DNA of 64,000 nt from Hyparrhenia diplandra. Lineage: Eukaryota > Streptophyta > Magnoliopsida > Poales > Poaceae. The notes beneath the pieces are model-generated. The model was not told the DNA's origin. It saw only the letters and a list, made by a program, of their open reading frames with translations, and did not search any database. A program made the translations under genes and the position numbers. Each line of letters opens with the position of its first letter. Position 1 is the first letter of the stretch. Of the stretch, positions 45,291-58,043 are shown piece by piece. Where the stretch lies: NCBI GenBank assembly GCA_015847255.1, contig JADLZK010008795.1, positions 806,001 to 870,000 on the forward strand, written 5' to 3'.

Positions 45291-46835
45291 TTATGGGAGC
45301 AAAAGTCTCGCTGCCGATTAGCAAAAAGCTTCATCGGTCTCATTCTCGGGCCCGCCACGGGTCCATCGGCTCGATGGGTCTTGGCTCAGTAAGAGCCAAG
45401 TCTATCTCCGCAAGTGCCAAAGTTGACTCAAGCTCGTCACGCCATGTGATATAATTTCTGGCTCGTTAACTTTGGGATTGCACTGGTGAGGTGCAAAAGC
45501 AATTTGCCGTTTGGTCCGAAATAAACATTATAATTTTGTGAGAACATCATTAATGAAAAAACTAGGATTCAATAATCGCACATCTTAATTTAACGTTGGT
45601 CAAAATTAAGATATACAATTAACTTGCTTTATATATTCTAATCACCGTTGGGCAGAATAGAATAAAATCTTGTGCATAAAATTTCTGTGCTATTGTAATA
45701 TTGCTATCAATTAACGTTGGTCAAAAAGATAACAACATCACAAAAATGACTTGTGCATAAAATTTTCGCTTTTCTCAAATTAAATATCCCATTGGTTCAA
45801 TTTAATAAGAGAATCACATAAATTACTTGCTTGCGGAAAACATGAAAAACTTGCTATTTTCAGAAGTATAACTTTGTAAACTTGCTCTCTAATTATCAAC
45901 ACGTTGGTGCAAAATAACTAGAGATTAAAACTGAGCAACTTTCCCATTATTAAACTTGGCATGGTATAATCTGTAAATACTTCCGAAAAACAAAATTGAA
46001 AAAGCGTACTATGCATATACGGGCACGGGGAAACGATCGGCCCAAAGCCGAAACCGCCCCAAAGCCTTTCGGCTCCTCGCGCTCTGCCGCCCACATGGGC
46101 GAAATCCATGAGCCCATCACGTTGGTCAAAACGCGATCTCAGCCATCCGATCTTCTAGGGTTAGATCCGACGGTTTGCAAACAAATTTCGAGATATAAAA
46201 ACTATGGCCGCCGAAAAAACTAACCCTAACCCTAATCATTCTTTCTCCTTCTTCCACGCTTAGTTTCTTTCTGTTTCGTTCGACCGACCATGGGTGGCAG
46301 GCGTCCCCGCCCGGGCGCGGCCCTGGTTTCCCTTATCTCTCTCGCAACTTGCTCCCATCCACTTCTCCCCGCACAAAGCATAGCCACGGGCGGCGGTCTC
46401 GATGGATCGCCGAGAAGATGGTGACGGCGACGCCGCCGCGATAGTCTAAGCGCCCGCCGCAGCGTTCTCCTTAGGTCGAACAGCGCCCACCGTCGAAAGT
46501 GGCCATCGCGGCGGTGCCCTATCGCGTCGGTCCGGATGCGAGGGCGTAGCGGTGGCGTTACCTCGGCGGCAACTTTCTTTGTTATTTCGATTCGTGGTTT
46601 CCCGATATGCAATCGGTTTTTCTTGCTTGAGCAATGGTTAGGGTTTCACATGAACATTTCTTTTCCCGATCTGAAAAATGGTTTGTACTTTCCCGATCCG
46701 AACAGATCGGTCGTTTCTATCTCACTTGCGTTAGGTTTAGGAAAAATCCGAACCGGATCCTCCCTCTTTCTCTGTGCTTTTCTTGCGATTACTTTCCCAA
46801 ATCCGGTCTACATACTAGATCGGCTTTGATACCAT
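45291..46835 (-). mobile_element. Truncated second Copia copy: 5' leader and start of gag
   Basis: This segment matches 63,051-64,000 with scattered substitutions and small indels. On the minus strand it runs from the primer-binding site (46,834-46,821), through a GC-rich leader and a segment with CTAACCCTAACCC, into the first ~60 codons of a Copia gag. It stops abruptly at about 45,291, where the match to the intact copy ends. It shares the LTR at 46,836-47,340 with the larger copy to its right. Confidence 0.75.
46821..46834 (-). promoter_or_regulatory. Copia primer-binding site
   Basis: On the minus strand TGGTATCAAAGCCG lies one base inside the LTR. It fits the initiator Met-tRNA primer-binding site of plant Copia elements. 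Confidence 0.8.
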
Positions 46836-47340
46836 TGATAGACTTCTTTAAGGATCTTTATAAATCGGTATGGGAAACGTACTTGAACAACAAAGACAGT
46901 AGGGTTCCTAAAACATGATCTACAAGAACAGTAATAACTACTAGAACAATAAGTAGGGTTAGGGTAACGACCATCGGTGTTGACGGCGGGGTTGGATGCA
47001 GTGGCGTCCATGGCGATGTTGACGGTGTCGCGGCGAAGATCCCGACGGCCTTCTGGCCTCCACCTGCATTGGCCGACGGCGATGGGGAAGGAGGACATCG
47101 TGGCGTCGGTGGTGCTTCCCGCCGCTCATTGCGCAACTCCGATCGGTGGAGGACGGGAATGTCGGTGGGGGGCGCGGGCGTTTGTCAAACTCGTGAGAAT
47201 CTTTGCCGGCCCCACCTCTATATTTATAGTGCGGTGTGATGGGGGCCCACTAACCATTAGGGTTAGGCGCCCCCGATCAGGGCGCAATCAAGGGGTAATG
47301 GGCCATCCGTTGGGCTGGGCCCCTTGAGATCAATCTAACA
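46836..47340 (-). repeat. Copia LTR shared by two tandem copies
   Basis: 505 bp, beginning TGATAGAC and ending TCTAACA on the plus strand (TG...CA). On the minus strand a purine tract precedes it and a primer-binding site follows it, so it acts as the 3' LTR of the right copy and the 5' LTR of the truncated left copy. Confidence 0.85.
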
Positions 47341-47359
47341 TTCTCCCCTTGATCTCATC
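47341..47359 (-). promoter_or_regulatory. Copia polypurine tract
   Basis: On the minus strand GATCAAGGGGAGAA immediately precedes the LTR start TGTTAGATTG. Confidence 0.8.
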
Positions 47360-49338
47360 TATCGTCTCGTGCTTTGTTAACCCACCCCTTCACAAATCGA
47401 TTGTATTGAGTATGCCTCGTCGTCGCGATTATTACCGTTGGACTCAACAACTACAAACACTTTTTACGTTTTAGAGATGAATCGTCGCCTTAGGCCCCTT
47501 GCTATCCGGGTATCGCGGGCTTTCCCTTAAACCCATACCCGCTACGTGTCCTCTCGAACACGTTGGCGGTAAGCCTTTCGTAAGCGGATCCGCTAGCATC
47601 CTTTACGTGCTTATATGTTCAAGACTAATCGCGTGATCGGATTTTATCCTTCACAACATAATACTTTATGTCAATGTGCTTGGCGGCATTGCTTGACTTA
47701 TTGTTGTGAGCATACAATACTTCTTTGGCTCGTTGTCACAATACAACCCGGTGTGGTTTGTCAATGCTATCAACCACCTTCAAACCGGGTATGAATTTCT
47801 TAAGCCAATTCACACCCTACGATGCTTCATAACAAGCAATAAACTCGGCATACATCATCCATGACGCGGTGTTACTTGTTTGTTTTACGGCTTTTCCATG
47901 ATATAGCTCCATGAGCAAGGGTAAATATATACCCCGACGTGGACTTTCTTTCATCTCCTTCGTAATCGAATCTGAATATCCTACTATCGTAGGTCATTAG
48001 TTCTTCTATAGGTTAACATCAAACTTTTTCGTTCCTTGCAAATATCTCAATACTTTCTTTACTAGGCTCCAATGTTCCATACCGGATCACTTTGATATCC
48101 GCCAAGCAACCCGGTTACAAAAGCTAGATGCGGGCGTGTGCACACTTGCGCATCTTGTAGACTTCCTACGGTTGAAGCGTATGGAAGCTGCTTTCATGCG
48201 ATCGCTCAAACTCATTCTTGGGACATTGATGCCCCCCATATTTGTCACCCTTGACAATAGGAGCAGGTGAAGGGCTGCACTTATGCATATTGAATTTCTT
48301 CAAAACTTTCTCTATATATGCCTCTTAGGACAATCCCAATACCCCTTTGCTTCTATCTCGGTGAATCTTTATGCCCAAAACAAATGAGGCTTCACCAATA
48401 TCCTTCATATCAAAATTTGAGGACAAAAACCTTTTGGTTTCCTGCAGCAGACCAACATCACTACTTGCCGGTAGAATGTCATCCACGTCTGATATTAGGA
48501 AAATGTATTTCCCATTCTTAAACTTGACATACACGCAATTGTCCTCAACATTCTCTTTAAACCCAAACTTCTTGATCGTCGATCAAACTTCAAATTCCAT
48601 TGTCTAGATGCTTGCTTTAGCCCATAGATAGACTTCTTTAGGCGACATCCCATTCTTTCTTTGCCTTTCTCAACAAAACCTTTCGGTTGTGCCATATATA
48701 CTTTCTCTTCTAAGTCTCCATTTAGGAATCTTTGTCTTTACATCCATTTGATGCAATTCTAGATCAAAATGTGCTACAGGGGCCATTGTGATTCTAAAAA
48801 GAATCCTTGCTCGAGGCGGGAGAAAATGTCTCATTATAATCTATCCCTTCTCTCTGGGTAAAACCCTTTGCCACAAGTCGCGCCTTGTACCTTTCTACAT
48901 TCCCTTTGAGTCACGTTTCTCCTTGTAGACCTATTTGCGACCCTCTTGTTTTGGCTCCATCGGGAATTTCTTCTAGCTCCCAAACTTTGTTGGTACTCAT
49001 GGATCTCAATTCATCTTCCATGGCTTCTTGCCACTTGGATGCTTCCGGCGCTTCTCATGGCTTCTTCAAATGAAGTGGGATCACCCTCCATCCGAACTTC
49101 TTCGCATTCATAGACTATGTAGTCATCGAAATTGGAAATTTTCTAGCTCTTTGATGCGCGAGAGGGCCCTGCGGTGGCACTTCCTCTACTTACGGTTGTT
49201 CATTTTGAGGTCTTTGTTGTTCGACAACCGGTTCTTAGGCTCCCGAGGGGACAGGTTCCGGCTCACTAGTCGTTGTAGCCATTGGCAAACAAACAAAGTC
49301 TTTGGCACCACGATGGATGCAAGCGACAACGGTAGCGT
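47341..49338 (-). pseudogene. Copia reverse transcriptase and RNase H, decayed
   Basis: On the minus strand, after the Gypsy insertion point, pieces of the RVT_2-type reverse transcriptase can be followed: EASKWQEAMEDELRSM (about 49,070-49,020), [11 protein letters not shown] (about 48,885), [17 protein letters not shown] (about 48,650-48,600) and DVDDIL (about 48,490-48,470), where YVDD is usual. LSSNFDMKDIGEASFVLGIK follows. A Copia-type RNase H segment with TSGYIF lies near 47,900. The frame is broken by many stops and indels. The order after integrase confirms Copia rather than Gypsy. Confidence 0.85.
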
Positions 49339-51090
49339 TGTTGACATCTCTAACACGATCCACATCTAGGACGGCGCTAGAAATGTATAAATGGTATCTA
49401 TCTAATAAGTCGGCTTGGATGTGGAGTTAATCTCACATTCCAACAAAAGTTAGAGTGGGAAGTTAATAAAGTTAGACGGAATTAGTTATGGTTTATGACT
49501 TTGTAACATTATCAATGGTGGAGTTAATCTCACCACGATAGGCACAAAAGTCTGTACCACACATTCTAGCATTGCCTACGAAACTAGTCACATCACCCTA
49601 GCTCACAACGCTAAAGAAATGCGTGAACGGATATTCTTATAATGACACTTGAAACTCTTGCAATAATATAATTACGGTATCGACCGCAGCGCACGGATAG
49701 AATTACCCTATTGTAGCATCTCACCAGGATTCTATATCGGTATCGTATTTATATTCTACCGACAAAGAAAGGGATGGCTATGGGTAGGTTGATGATTTAA
49801 TGTTGATTCACTTGCGGTGGTGTAATGTAGAGTAAACCATATGCATCATACTAAACTCAAACGAGGTAAGTCACATAATAAAGATAATAAGATAATAATA
49901 ATGATAATAACATCATCCAAGTCAAAGATCATCATATGCCACTAGCTAGTATCATAAAAGGCTAAATACCATAGTATAGGTGAGGTGGATGGAATATCCC
50001 TAAGTTACTCCTACTTATATGTCAATGCATACTACAATTAGTGCAATACACCTAGTCATCATCGTATGGAAGCATTATATCTACACATGGTGAATATTAC
50101 TAAGGAAGATTAGGAACAAAACCAACCAACCATAGTAACAAAGTTCAACTAGCCCTACATTCGGGGGGTGGACTCCAAAGGACTCAATGGGAGTATCACA
50201 TCCATGATCTACCACACGTCCCAGAATATAGGGTGATGTCGCGAGCAAACATTGTATAAACACCACGTTTACACATTGTCGACCACCCACATAGTGTACA
50301 TCTAAGGGGGCGCTATACGACTCCATGCTTGAATATAAAGGCAAACATACTAAACTAAATATATAATCATAATAAGCATAGAAGCATATAACTAAGAATA
50401 TAATCATTAAATAGAATAAAGTCATGGCAATTGTATTCTAACAAATACTTACAAATGAGATACAAGAGAGAAGCCACGTGAAGCTTCGCTCCCCGCTACT
50501 TCTTGACTATCCGGAATCCAAGACAATACTTGACTTCCTCTAGAGCTAACCTAGATAGCTATTGCTCTAATTATGGTGGAACTAGGGCTTAGGATCTTGA
50601 CTTGGGGTCTTGATGATGGACTTGGTATGGAGTAGAATGAATTAGGGTTTCACCAGGGGGTCAGGGGGTCTTGTTATATAGCCCCAGAGGATGCACGACA
50701 GCCCTTGGATCAAACCGACCTTGATGGATGGACTAGATTGCTCCTCATAGGCGGTGGTGAACCGACCTAGGCGGGAGGGACGGGGGCCCCACAGGGGGGC
50801 CGCCGCCGGCTGGCTCGCCGGGTGGGCCTCGGCTTCCTTACGGTGCTCTCTCGGTCTCTTCGGAATGTTCTAGTGTAGGTTCCACGTTGGGTTACGTCAC
50901 GGACACGTCTTTATGTCGTAAGGCTTGCAAACTCTTGGGCATTTTCTGTTTAATCCCACGAAAAAATATATAAATCACCAAAACTAGTGGAATCATGTTA
51001 GTCAAGCCCCTATACTATGTTGATATTCATTTTAAGCCCTTATTTTCATTTTAAAAACCTCTATATTTTATACTATAAGGTATACCAACA
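49339..51090 (-). repeat. 3' LTR of the Athila-like element
   Basis: 1,752 bp, TGTTGACATC...ACCAACA. Near-identical to the 5' LTR apart from small indels and substitutions. The 114-codon minus-strand frame within it (50,081-50,425) is repeated in truncated form in the other LTR and is not a gene. Confidence 0.9.
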
Positions 51091-53650
51091 AGCTCCCCCA
51101 AGCTTACCTCTTGCTAGTCCCTAGCAAGACCATATTGTTGGATCAGGAGTTGCTACAACGCTTTCACACCTCAAAAGTACACATGCTTTCAAACAAAATT
51201 TCATCTCGGGATAAACTATTTTCAACCTTTAACTTACCCATATTACCTTTTATTCATGGAGCTTGTAGCTTTTTCTTGTGATCTTGGGCAATTGAAAGAT
51301 AGAACAATCAGGTCAAGCACTAGGTCTCAAACTCTTTGTTCAACCATCATTCCGGAGTTTTTCTTGATTTTTGAAATAAAACTCAAAGTTCCTTCAGTAT
51401 GACCCTTTCAAGTCTCTCATATGTGGTACTTTGGTGGATCCTCACTAAGGCAATAAGGTTGTTTTGCCTTTCCCTCATAATATGTGGTATTTCCGGACTA
51501 AGGCAAGAGGGACACTATGCCTTCTTCTCTCTCACCCTATATCTAAAGCTTATATCCGGAGTTCATAGGTGGGGAGAAACTAAATCTACTTACTAAACAT
51601 ATATTGTAAGTTCAAACAATGGATCCAAAGTTACGAGTCACACCGATGCATGTGCATGAAGTGAATATGATGGTAGGTGTGGAATGAATGGGATGAGAAA
51701 AAGTCTAATTCTTTTCTAGCTCTCTAAAAAATTATCTCTCTTTTGAAACTTGAAAACACTTGAGAGAACCTGGGTTGCATTTATTCTTCTTTATTTTTTA
51801 TGGAGAGGCGGGCATCTAAGTACCCATTGTTTTCAAATGGACACTTGTCCATTTTTTTAACTCTCCTTTATTCTCTTTTTTTCTTTTTAGGGAGGTAGGC
51901 TCTACTGCCCGTAGGACACTTGTCCGTTTTTTCATCCCCTTTTTCTCTCTTCTTTTTTTTTTTTAAATAACATCCCAAGTCTCTTTTTGTAATAGACTTT
52001 TGAGAGATAAACAAGAGTAATGGAGCTTTATGAGATTGTTGATTGGAATGGAATATTTTGATTGTTCTTCTCTCCCGGGATAGGAGTGGAACATATTTGG
52101 TGGGTATATAATAGATGTGTATAATGGATGCGTACTTCGGGGGTAGAAGCAAAGATATATATGAGTGGAGTCTAGTGGAATGGAATATAGATGGTGGATG
52201 AATGGAGTGTACATCAGCATGACAAGTTTCTAAGGGTCGACAACGGTTGAACGAACTCAATGCAAAGCAAGCAGACCTACATATATAAAAAGAGGTTTTC
52301 CTAATCTATGGAGCGTGTATATATGGTCGTGGTAGGATTTTCAAACACTGTCATACGGAACTTATCATGTATATTTTTATAATTTTCAAAAGATAAATCT
52401 CTAGAAATCTAGTGTTACTAGGAGTAAGAGAAATAGCAGCTCAAAACTTTCATATATCATATCCGTCAATTACCTAGACTCTAGAGCAAGCATTTGCAAT
52501 TCACGAATTCAGGTTTAGGGTAAATCTCAAGTCAAAGCGGTTTTACATTTAAGCTTCGAGAGAAATTAAGCTTGAAAGCTAGGTACTTGAAAGATATTAC
52601 GACGGAGCAACTATTCATCATCTCCTTTATTATCTAAGTTCTTTTTAATTGAGCAAAAGCGTAAAGGTGTACACTCTCTCTTGATCATTTTATTTATACT
52701 ATAATAAAGACTCTTTAAAGATTGTATAGACTCACTCTAAGCAAACTAAAGCAAACTAAGCAAACCAAATATCTAGCTAATAATAGTAGTAGTAGAGATA
52801 CTTATCGGGATAACTGGGGGTGCTCTCCCCCAAGCTAGATTGGAATGTCGGGTTGATGATATGGGAATTGAGGTAGATGGTGACGATGATATTGTCTCCT
52901 CATGTCTCTTCTCCTTCGATATCTGCTAAACTCAAATAGACACAAAGCTAGCGGAACTTGATTAAGCGTTAGAGTTTAGCCACGTTGCTTCTGTCACCTG
53001 GGATCTTTTAGCGAGAAAAGATATTTTTGGATTTTCTTATTTGTATGTAAAAGAAGATAAAGAACTTATGAATGCATTTTTATTTTATTTTTGCGCCACC
53101 ACGGTAAGTATCTCAGGGTGTTAAGCCTTAGATTTACTCACATGGGGCTTTCGACTTTTTAAACATGCAAAGCACTAAATATTTTTATTGCCTTTTCTAA
53201 TGCAATTTGGAGAAAGGAAATATGCTATGCAATGGTGAAAGTAGATATGCAATGCTGAGAAGTAAATATGGATAACTTACCGAATTACCTTTCGGCGAAG
53301 GTTCGGGATTTAAAGTCCTCCGAACAAGACTTTCTTGTTTAAGCTCATTACTCCCAAAGGTACGTCGGTGGTCACAATTGGTGGCTCGATGATTTGATCG
53401 ATGTTTCTCCCGATGATGTCTTGGGAGTTGTCTTTTTTTCTTTATCCACTTCTTGTTTTGGGAGGTTCCAGTGACCTGCATATCTTTTGTCTTGGGTTTA
53501 TTGTTTCTTTTTTCCTTCTACCTTGAATTCGAAATTTTACAATCTTCGCTTGTTGAGGTGGACGACTTTTCTTCTCTAGGTCCTTCTACCTCTTCTTCTT
53601 CTTGAATCTTCAATTGTTTCTTCTTACGGGGCGTCTGCGTCTTTGTCTGT
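51091..53650 (-). other. Non-coding interior of the Athila-like element
   Basis: AT-rich sequence with many poly-T/C tracts and no recognisable pol domain. In complete relatives, protease, RT and integrase would precede an env-like or spacer region here. It looks like the spacer of a large retrotransposon derivative. Confidence 0.6.
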
Positions 53651-53658
53651 TCTTCTTT

Positions 53659-54105
53659 TCATAAGTAGTATAACAATTGAAATATACTCGTACCTTTTAC
53701 GTGGGGGGCTGGAAGTGAATTTCTCCCTGTTCTTATGTAGATGATGGCGTGTGTAGTATTGAGGAATGGTCTTCCCAACACTAGTGGTGGGTCCAACTCT
53801 TTTCCCATGTCCATGACTAAAAAGTCAGTGAGGACATAATGATCATTAATTTTCACGGGCACGTCTTTCGCAATTCCTTCGGGAAATCGGCATGATTGGT
53901 CGCCATATGCATTTTGCACATATGTAGGATACAAGGGCATATCATCGAATAATAGTTTATATGTTACCTTGGCCATGATGTTGATGCCAGATCCTGTATC
54001 ACAATATGTATTATTGAAGGTCAAACATTTTATAGTGCATGATATCGTTGGGATGCCTGGATCTTCCATCTTAGTCAAGCATTGGAGATTTGAGTAGATG
54101 GTCAT
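53659..54105 (-). pseudogene. Athila-like element: second retropepsin-like domain
   Basis: The frame carries an aspartic protease fold: YCDTGSGINIMAKVTYKLL with the D-T/S-G type active site, a central FPEGIAKDVPVKIND strand region, and the LVLGRPFLNTTHAIIY motif near the C-terminus. These are conserved landmarks of Gypsy retropepsins, which process Gag. The frame is intact over about 148 codons, although the usual downstream RT is missing. It lies after another, decayed copy of the same domain. Confidence 0.7.
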
Positions 54106-54249
54106 TCTCGGAACCTATCTTGTTGATCATCATTACCTTCACACGGTGAGCCTTCTTGTTCTTCTTGGTGATCTTGAATGTAGGTTACGGTGGCATCTCA
54201 CAACCGTATATTGCTTGCGGATGAGCGGGGAGAGGTGAGTGTCTTGTTC

Positions 54250-54590
54250 TTGAAACTAAATACTTCTTTTCTTCCCTTGATGTTGAAACATATCTTTGCA
54301 CTCACGGGCATAGATGATTGCTCTAGCTGTGCTCAAGAAAGGTCGACCCAATATGATTGGTGCCTTCTCACTTCCTCTGTCTCGATTCTTTGCGAAATCT
54401 CTGGCACATATGATTTTCCAACTTGTATGCGTAAATATCTTGGAGTATGCCTTGTGGATAGCATAGCGACCGATCACGCAAGCTGCAAGCACATGGTTGT
54501 ATATAACAATGGGTTACTATTAACTTTCTCATAAATTACCCGAGGTAAAATGTTGATGCTTGAGCCGAAGTCACATAGTGCATTCTCAAA
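54250..54590 (-). pseudogene. Athila-like element: first retropepsin-like domain, frameshifted
   Basis: On the minus strand, CDFGSSINILPRVIYEKV (about 54,575-54,522) begins a retropepsin domain, and the frame is lost after about thirty more codons. The matching C-terminal landmark IILGRPFLSTARAIIYA appears near 54,355-54,305 in another frame. With 53,659-54,105 this makes two protease-like domains in tandem. Confidence 0.65.
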
Positions 54591-54838
54591 TACGTGTGGT
54601 CCAATTTGGATGGTGATGATGGTGGCCTCCCCGGATCTTCTTTCTTTGGTGGTAGGGAATCATCCGACCCGGTGGCTCTCCAACTTCTCCAGGAAAGTAG
54701 TGATGCATTAAAAATGTCTACAAGATTTGCAGATTCTAATTCTTCCGCTTACCGCCCGAGTTCTACGATGTGGTTAGTGGAACGAAATTGCCGGTGAGAG
54801 ATTTGAGATTCTATCATTTTGTTGAAACTATGTTGGTT

Positions 54839-56000
54839 TTAATCTTGAGAAGAGAAACTATCCATTCTATTGTTTATTGTTTCTAGCATTTTATCATTAG
54901 TAGTTAACTTCTTAGACAGGTTTTCCATAGTTTTTCCTTGATTCAAAACAAGATCTCTTAAAGAAGGTTGGTTAAAATTATTAAAATTACCTTGATAGTT
55001 ACCTGAATAGTAGTTACCTTGGTAGTTTGGTCTTTCTTTGGTTCCATCCTTTTGATTTTGTTGAGGACGATAGTTGTTATTATTGATGTAGTTCATATCC
55101 TCTTCAATCTCTCGGGCAATTATTGCCCGAGTGGCCATTGTTGCCGCATTCTTCACATGTCATGCCGGGAGTCTAGAATTTGCATGACTTCTTTCTTCTC
55201 GTGAGCTTTCTCCTCAAGTTTCTTCATTATTAGATCCATCTTGGCGACAAAGATGTCTACCTCCTTGGTGAGTGCATTCCTCCCTAACCTCTTGCGGGGT
55301 TGTCGCTCTTCATTCCAACTCTCGGTTTGAAGCCATTTTCTCCACAAGTTCAGTAGCTTTCGCGGAGTGTGAGTGATAGGAAAGCGCCTCCCGCCGCGGC
55401 GTCCATTGTTTCACGAGCACTTGTAGTGAGCCCATGATAAAAGGTCCGCATAAGTAACCAATTTTCTATCCCATGGTGTGGGCATTCTCGAGATATTGTC
55501 TTGAAAGCATTCCCATGCTTCTCGGGACGAGACTCATCTTGTTGTTTGTTGAAAATTTGCAATCTTCCCCGTAAGGCATTGGTCTTGCCTATAGGAAAGA
55601 ACTTTGCAAGGAAGGCAAGAGAACAGAGTGACCGGTAGTATTTTTATCTTTTTTGTAGCATAGAACCTTCGCTTTTCGCCCTTCCCAATAGTGAGAATGG
55701 GAAAAGACGGAGTAGGATTGCATCTCTTGGTACTCCTTTTTAATGATGATAGTATCGCAAATCTCCAAAAAGTATTGGAGATGAGCGCTAGCATCCTCAT
55801 GTGCCTTTCCATAGAACGGCTAGCTTGTACCATATTAATGAGCCCGATCTTGACTCAAAGTCATGATCCCCAATTGCAACTTCTGGTCCGGTCGCGTAAC
55901 ATTGGCGTAGTTGGAGCTGAAAATTCATTTAAGTGTCTTGTTGGCCATGGTCTCAAAATAGGCAATAGGCTTTGCCTAAGTTCACGTCCAAATCAAAAAG
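54839..56000 (-). pseudogene. Athila-like element: gag
   Basis: The retrotransposon Gag core is visible at about 55,562-55,350 (CPHHGIENWLLMRTFYHGL, ETMDAAAGGAFLSL), typical of plant Gypsy Gag. A Gln/Asn/Tyr-rich segment follows (about 55,110-54,960, YRPQQNQKDG and GNYQGNFNNF), then a helical C-terminus (54,940-54,840). The frame is broken several times. Confidence 0.75.
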
Positions 56001-56267
56001 GTGTAAAAGTTGTTCTCGAGCTTGAATTCTTGCCCTCTTGATTAATAATTCTGATTTTCAATATTGCTCTTTGGACTATTACTCCAATGAATATTTTTAC
56101 CCCGCATAAAATCAAAGACAAGTAGACAAATAAGGGTAAGCCTTTGTTTGAGTAGTTGATAATGGGTCCTCGATACATTACGTGATGCAAGTGATACCAA
56201 TCTATCCATGTATGTGTGTTTAGGTTTGGCTAGCACCCTTTCTTCCCGACAACGGCGCCGAAATGCT

Positions 56268-58038
56268 TGTTGACATCTCTAACACGATCCACATCTAGGG
56301 GACGGCGCTAGAAATGTATAAATGGTATCTATCTAATAAGTCAGCTTGGATGTGGAGTTAATCTCACATTCCAACAAAAGTTAGAGTGGGAAGTTAATAA
56401 AGTTAGACGGAATTAGTTATGGTTTATGACTTTGTAACATTATCAATGGTGGAGTTAATCTCACCACGATAGGCACAAAAAGTTTGTACCACACATTCTA
56501 GCATTGCCTACGAAACTAGTCTGTCACCCTAGCTCACAACGCTAAAGAAATGCGTGAACGGATATTCTTATAATGACACTTGAAACTCTTGCAATAATAT
56601 AATTCTCGTATCGACCGCAGTTTACGGATAGAATTACCCTATTGTAGCATCTCACCAGGATTCTATCCAAGTATCATATTTATATTCTACCGACAAAGAA
56701 AGGGATGGCTATGGGTAGGTTGATGATTTAATGTTGATTCACTTGCAAAGTGGTGTAATGTAGAGTAAACCATATGCATCATACTAAACTCAAACGAGGT
56801 AAGTCACATAATAAAGATAATAAGATAATAATAATGATAATAACATCATCCAAGTCAAAGATCATCATATGCCACTAGCTAGTATCATAAAAGGCTAAAT
56901 ACCATAGTATAGGTGAGGTGGATGGAATATCCCTAAGTTACTCCTACTTATATGTCAATGCATACTACAATTAGTGCAATACACCTAGTCATCATCGTAT
57001 GGAAGCATTATATATCTACACATGGTGAATATTACTAAGGAAGATTAGGAACAAAACCAACCAACCATAGTAACAAAGTTCAACTAGCCCTACATTCGGG
57101 GGTGGACTCCAAAGGACTCAATGGGAGTATCACATCCATGATCTACCACACGCCCTGAATATAGGGTGATGTCGCAGCAAACATTGTATAAACACCACGT
57201 TTACACATTGTCGACCACCCACATAGTGTACATCTAAGGGGGCGCTATACGACTCCATGCTTGAATATAAAGGCAAACATACTAAACTAAATATATAATC
57301 ATAATAAGCATAGAAGCATATAACTAAGAATATAATCATTAAATAGAATAAAGTCATGGCAATTGTATTCTAACAAATACTTACAAATGAGATACAAGAG
57401 AGAAGCCACGTGAAGCTTCGGCTCCCGCTACTTCTTGACTATCCGGAATCCAAGACAATACTTGACTTCCTCTAGAGCTAACCTAGATAGCTATTGCTCT
57501 AATTATGGTGGAACTAGGGCTTAGGATCTTGACTTGGGGTCTTGATGATGGACTTGGTATGGAGTAGAATGAATTAGGGTTTCACTAGGGGTCGGGGGTC
57601 TTGTTATATAGCCCCGGAGGATGCACGACAGACCCTTGGATCAAACCGACCTTGATGGATGGACTAGATTGCTCCTCATAGGCGGTGGTGAACCGACCTA
57701 GACTGGGAGGCTAACGGGGGCCCCCACGGGGCGGCCGCGCCGCTACTCGGGCGCCGCCGCCGGCTCGCCAGTGGGCCCCGGCTTCCTTTACGGTGCTCTC
57801 GGTCTCTTCCGGAATGTTCTAGTGTAGGTTCCACGTTGGGTTACGTCACGGACACGTCTTTATGTCGTAAGGCTTGCAAACTCTTGGGCATTTTCTTTTT
57901 AATCCTCGAAAAAATATATAAATCACCAAAACTAGTGGAATCATGTTAGTCAAGCCCCTATACTATGTTGATATTCATTTTAAGCCCTTATTTTCGTTTT
58001 AAAAACCTCTATATTTTATACTATAAGGTATACCAACA
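56268..58038 (-). repeat. 5' LTR of the Athila-like element
   Basis: 1,771-bp direct repeat of 49,339-51,090, ending ACCAACA next to the AGCGT duplication. Length and sequence differences between the LTRs are mostly short indels. Confidence 0.9.
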
Positions 58039-58043
58039 AGCGT

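Larger units (their letters stand above)
49339..58038 (-). mobile_element. Non-autonomous Gypsy (Athila-like) LTR retrotransposon nested in the Copia element
   Basis: Complete 8.7-kb insertion with LTRs at 49,339-51,090 and 56,268-58,038 and the 5-bp TSD AGCGT (49,334-49,338 and 58,039-58,043). On the minus strand the sequence inside the 5' LTR includes CGGCGCCGTTGTCGGGAAG, close to the primer-site region of Athila/Tat-type elements. A purine tract, GCTTGGGGGAGCT, precedes the 3' LTR. Gag and protease-like sequence are present, but I find no reverse transcriptase or integrase. About 2.5 kb (51,091-53,650) holds no recognisable coding sequence. Confidence 0.9.

Noticed and set aside
46215..46240. 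Telomere-like CTAACCCTAACCC in the Copia leader, repeated near 63,984-63,996
   Set aside because: Only two to three units, present in both copies of the Copia leader at the same place. It is part of the element (a telo-box-like motif), not a telomere remnant.
50081..50425. 114-codon minus-strand frame, repeated in truncated form at 57,130-57,357
   Set aside because: Both lie inside the LTRs of the Athila-like element, and the duplicate frame is an effect of the LTR repeat. No domain is present.
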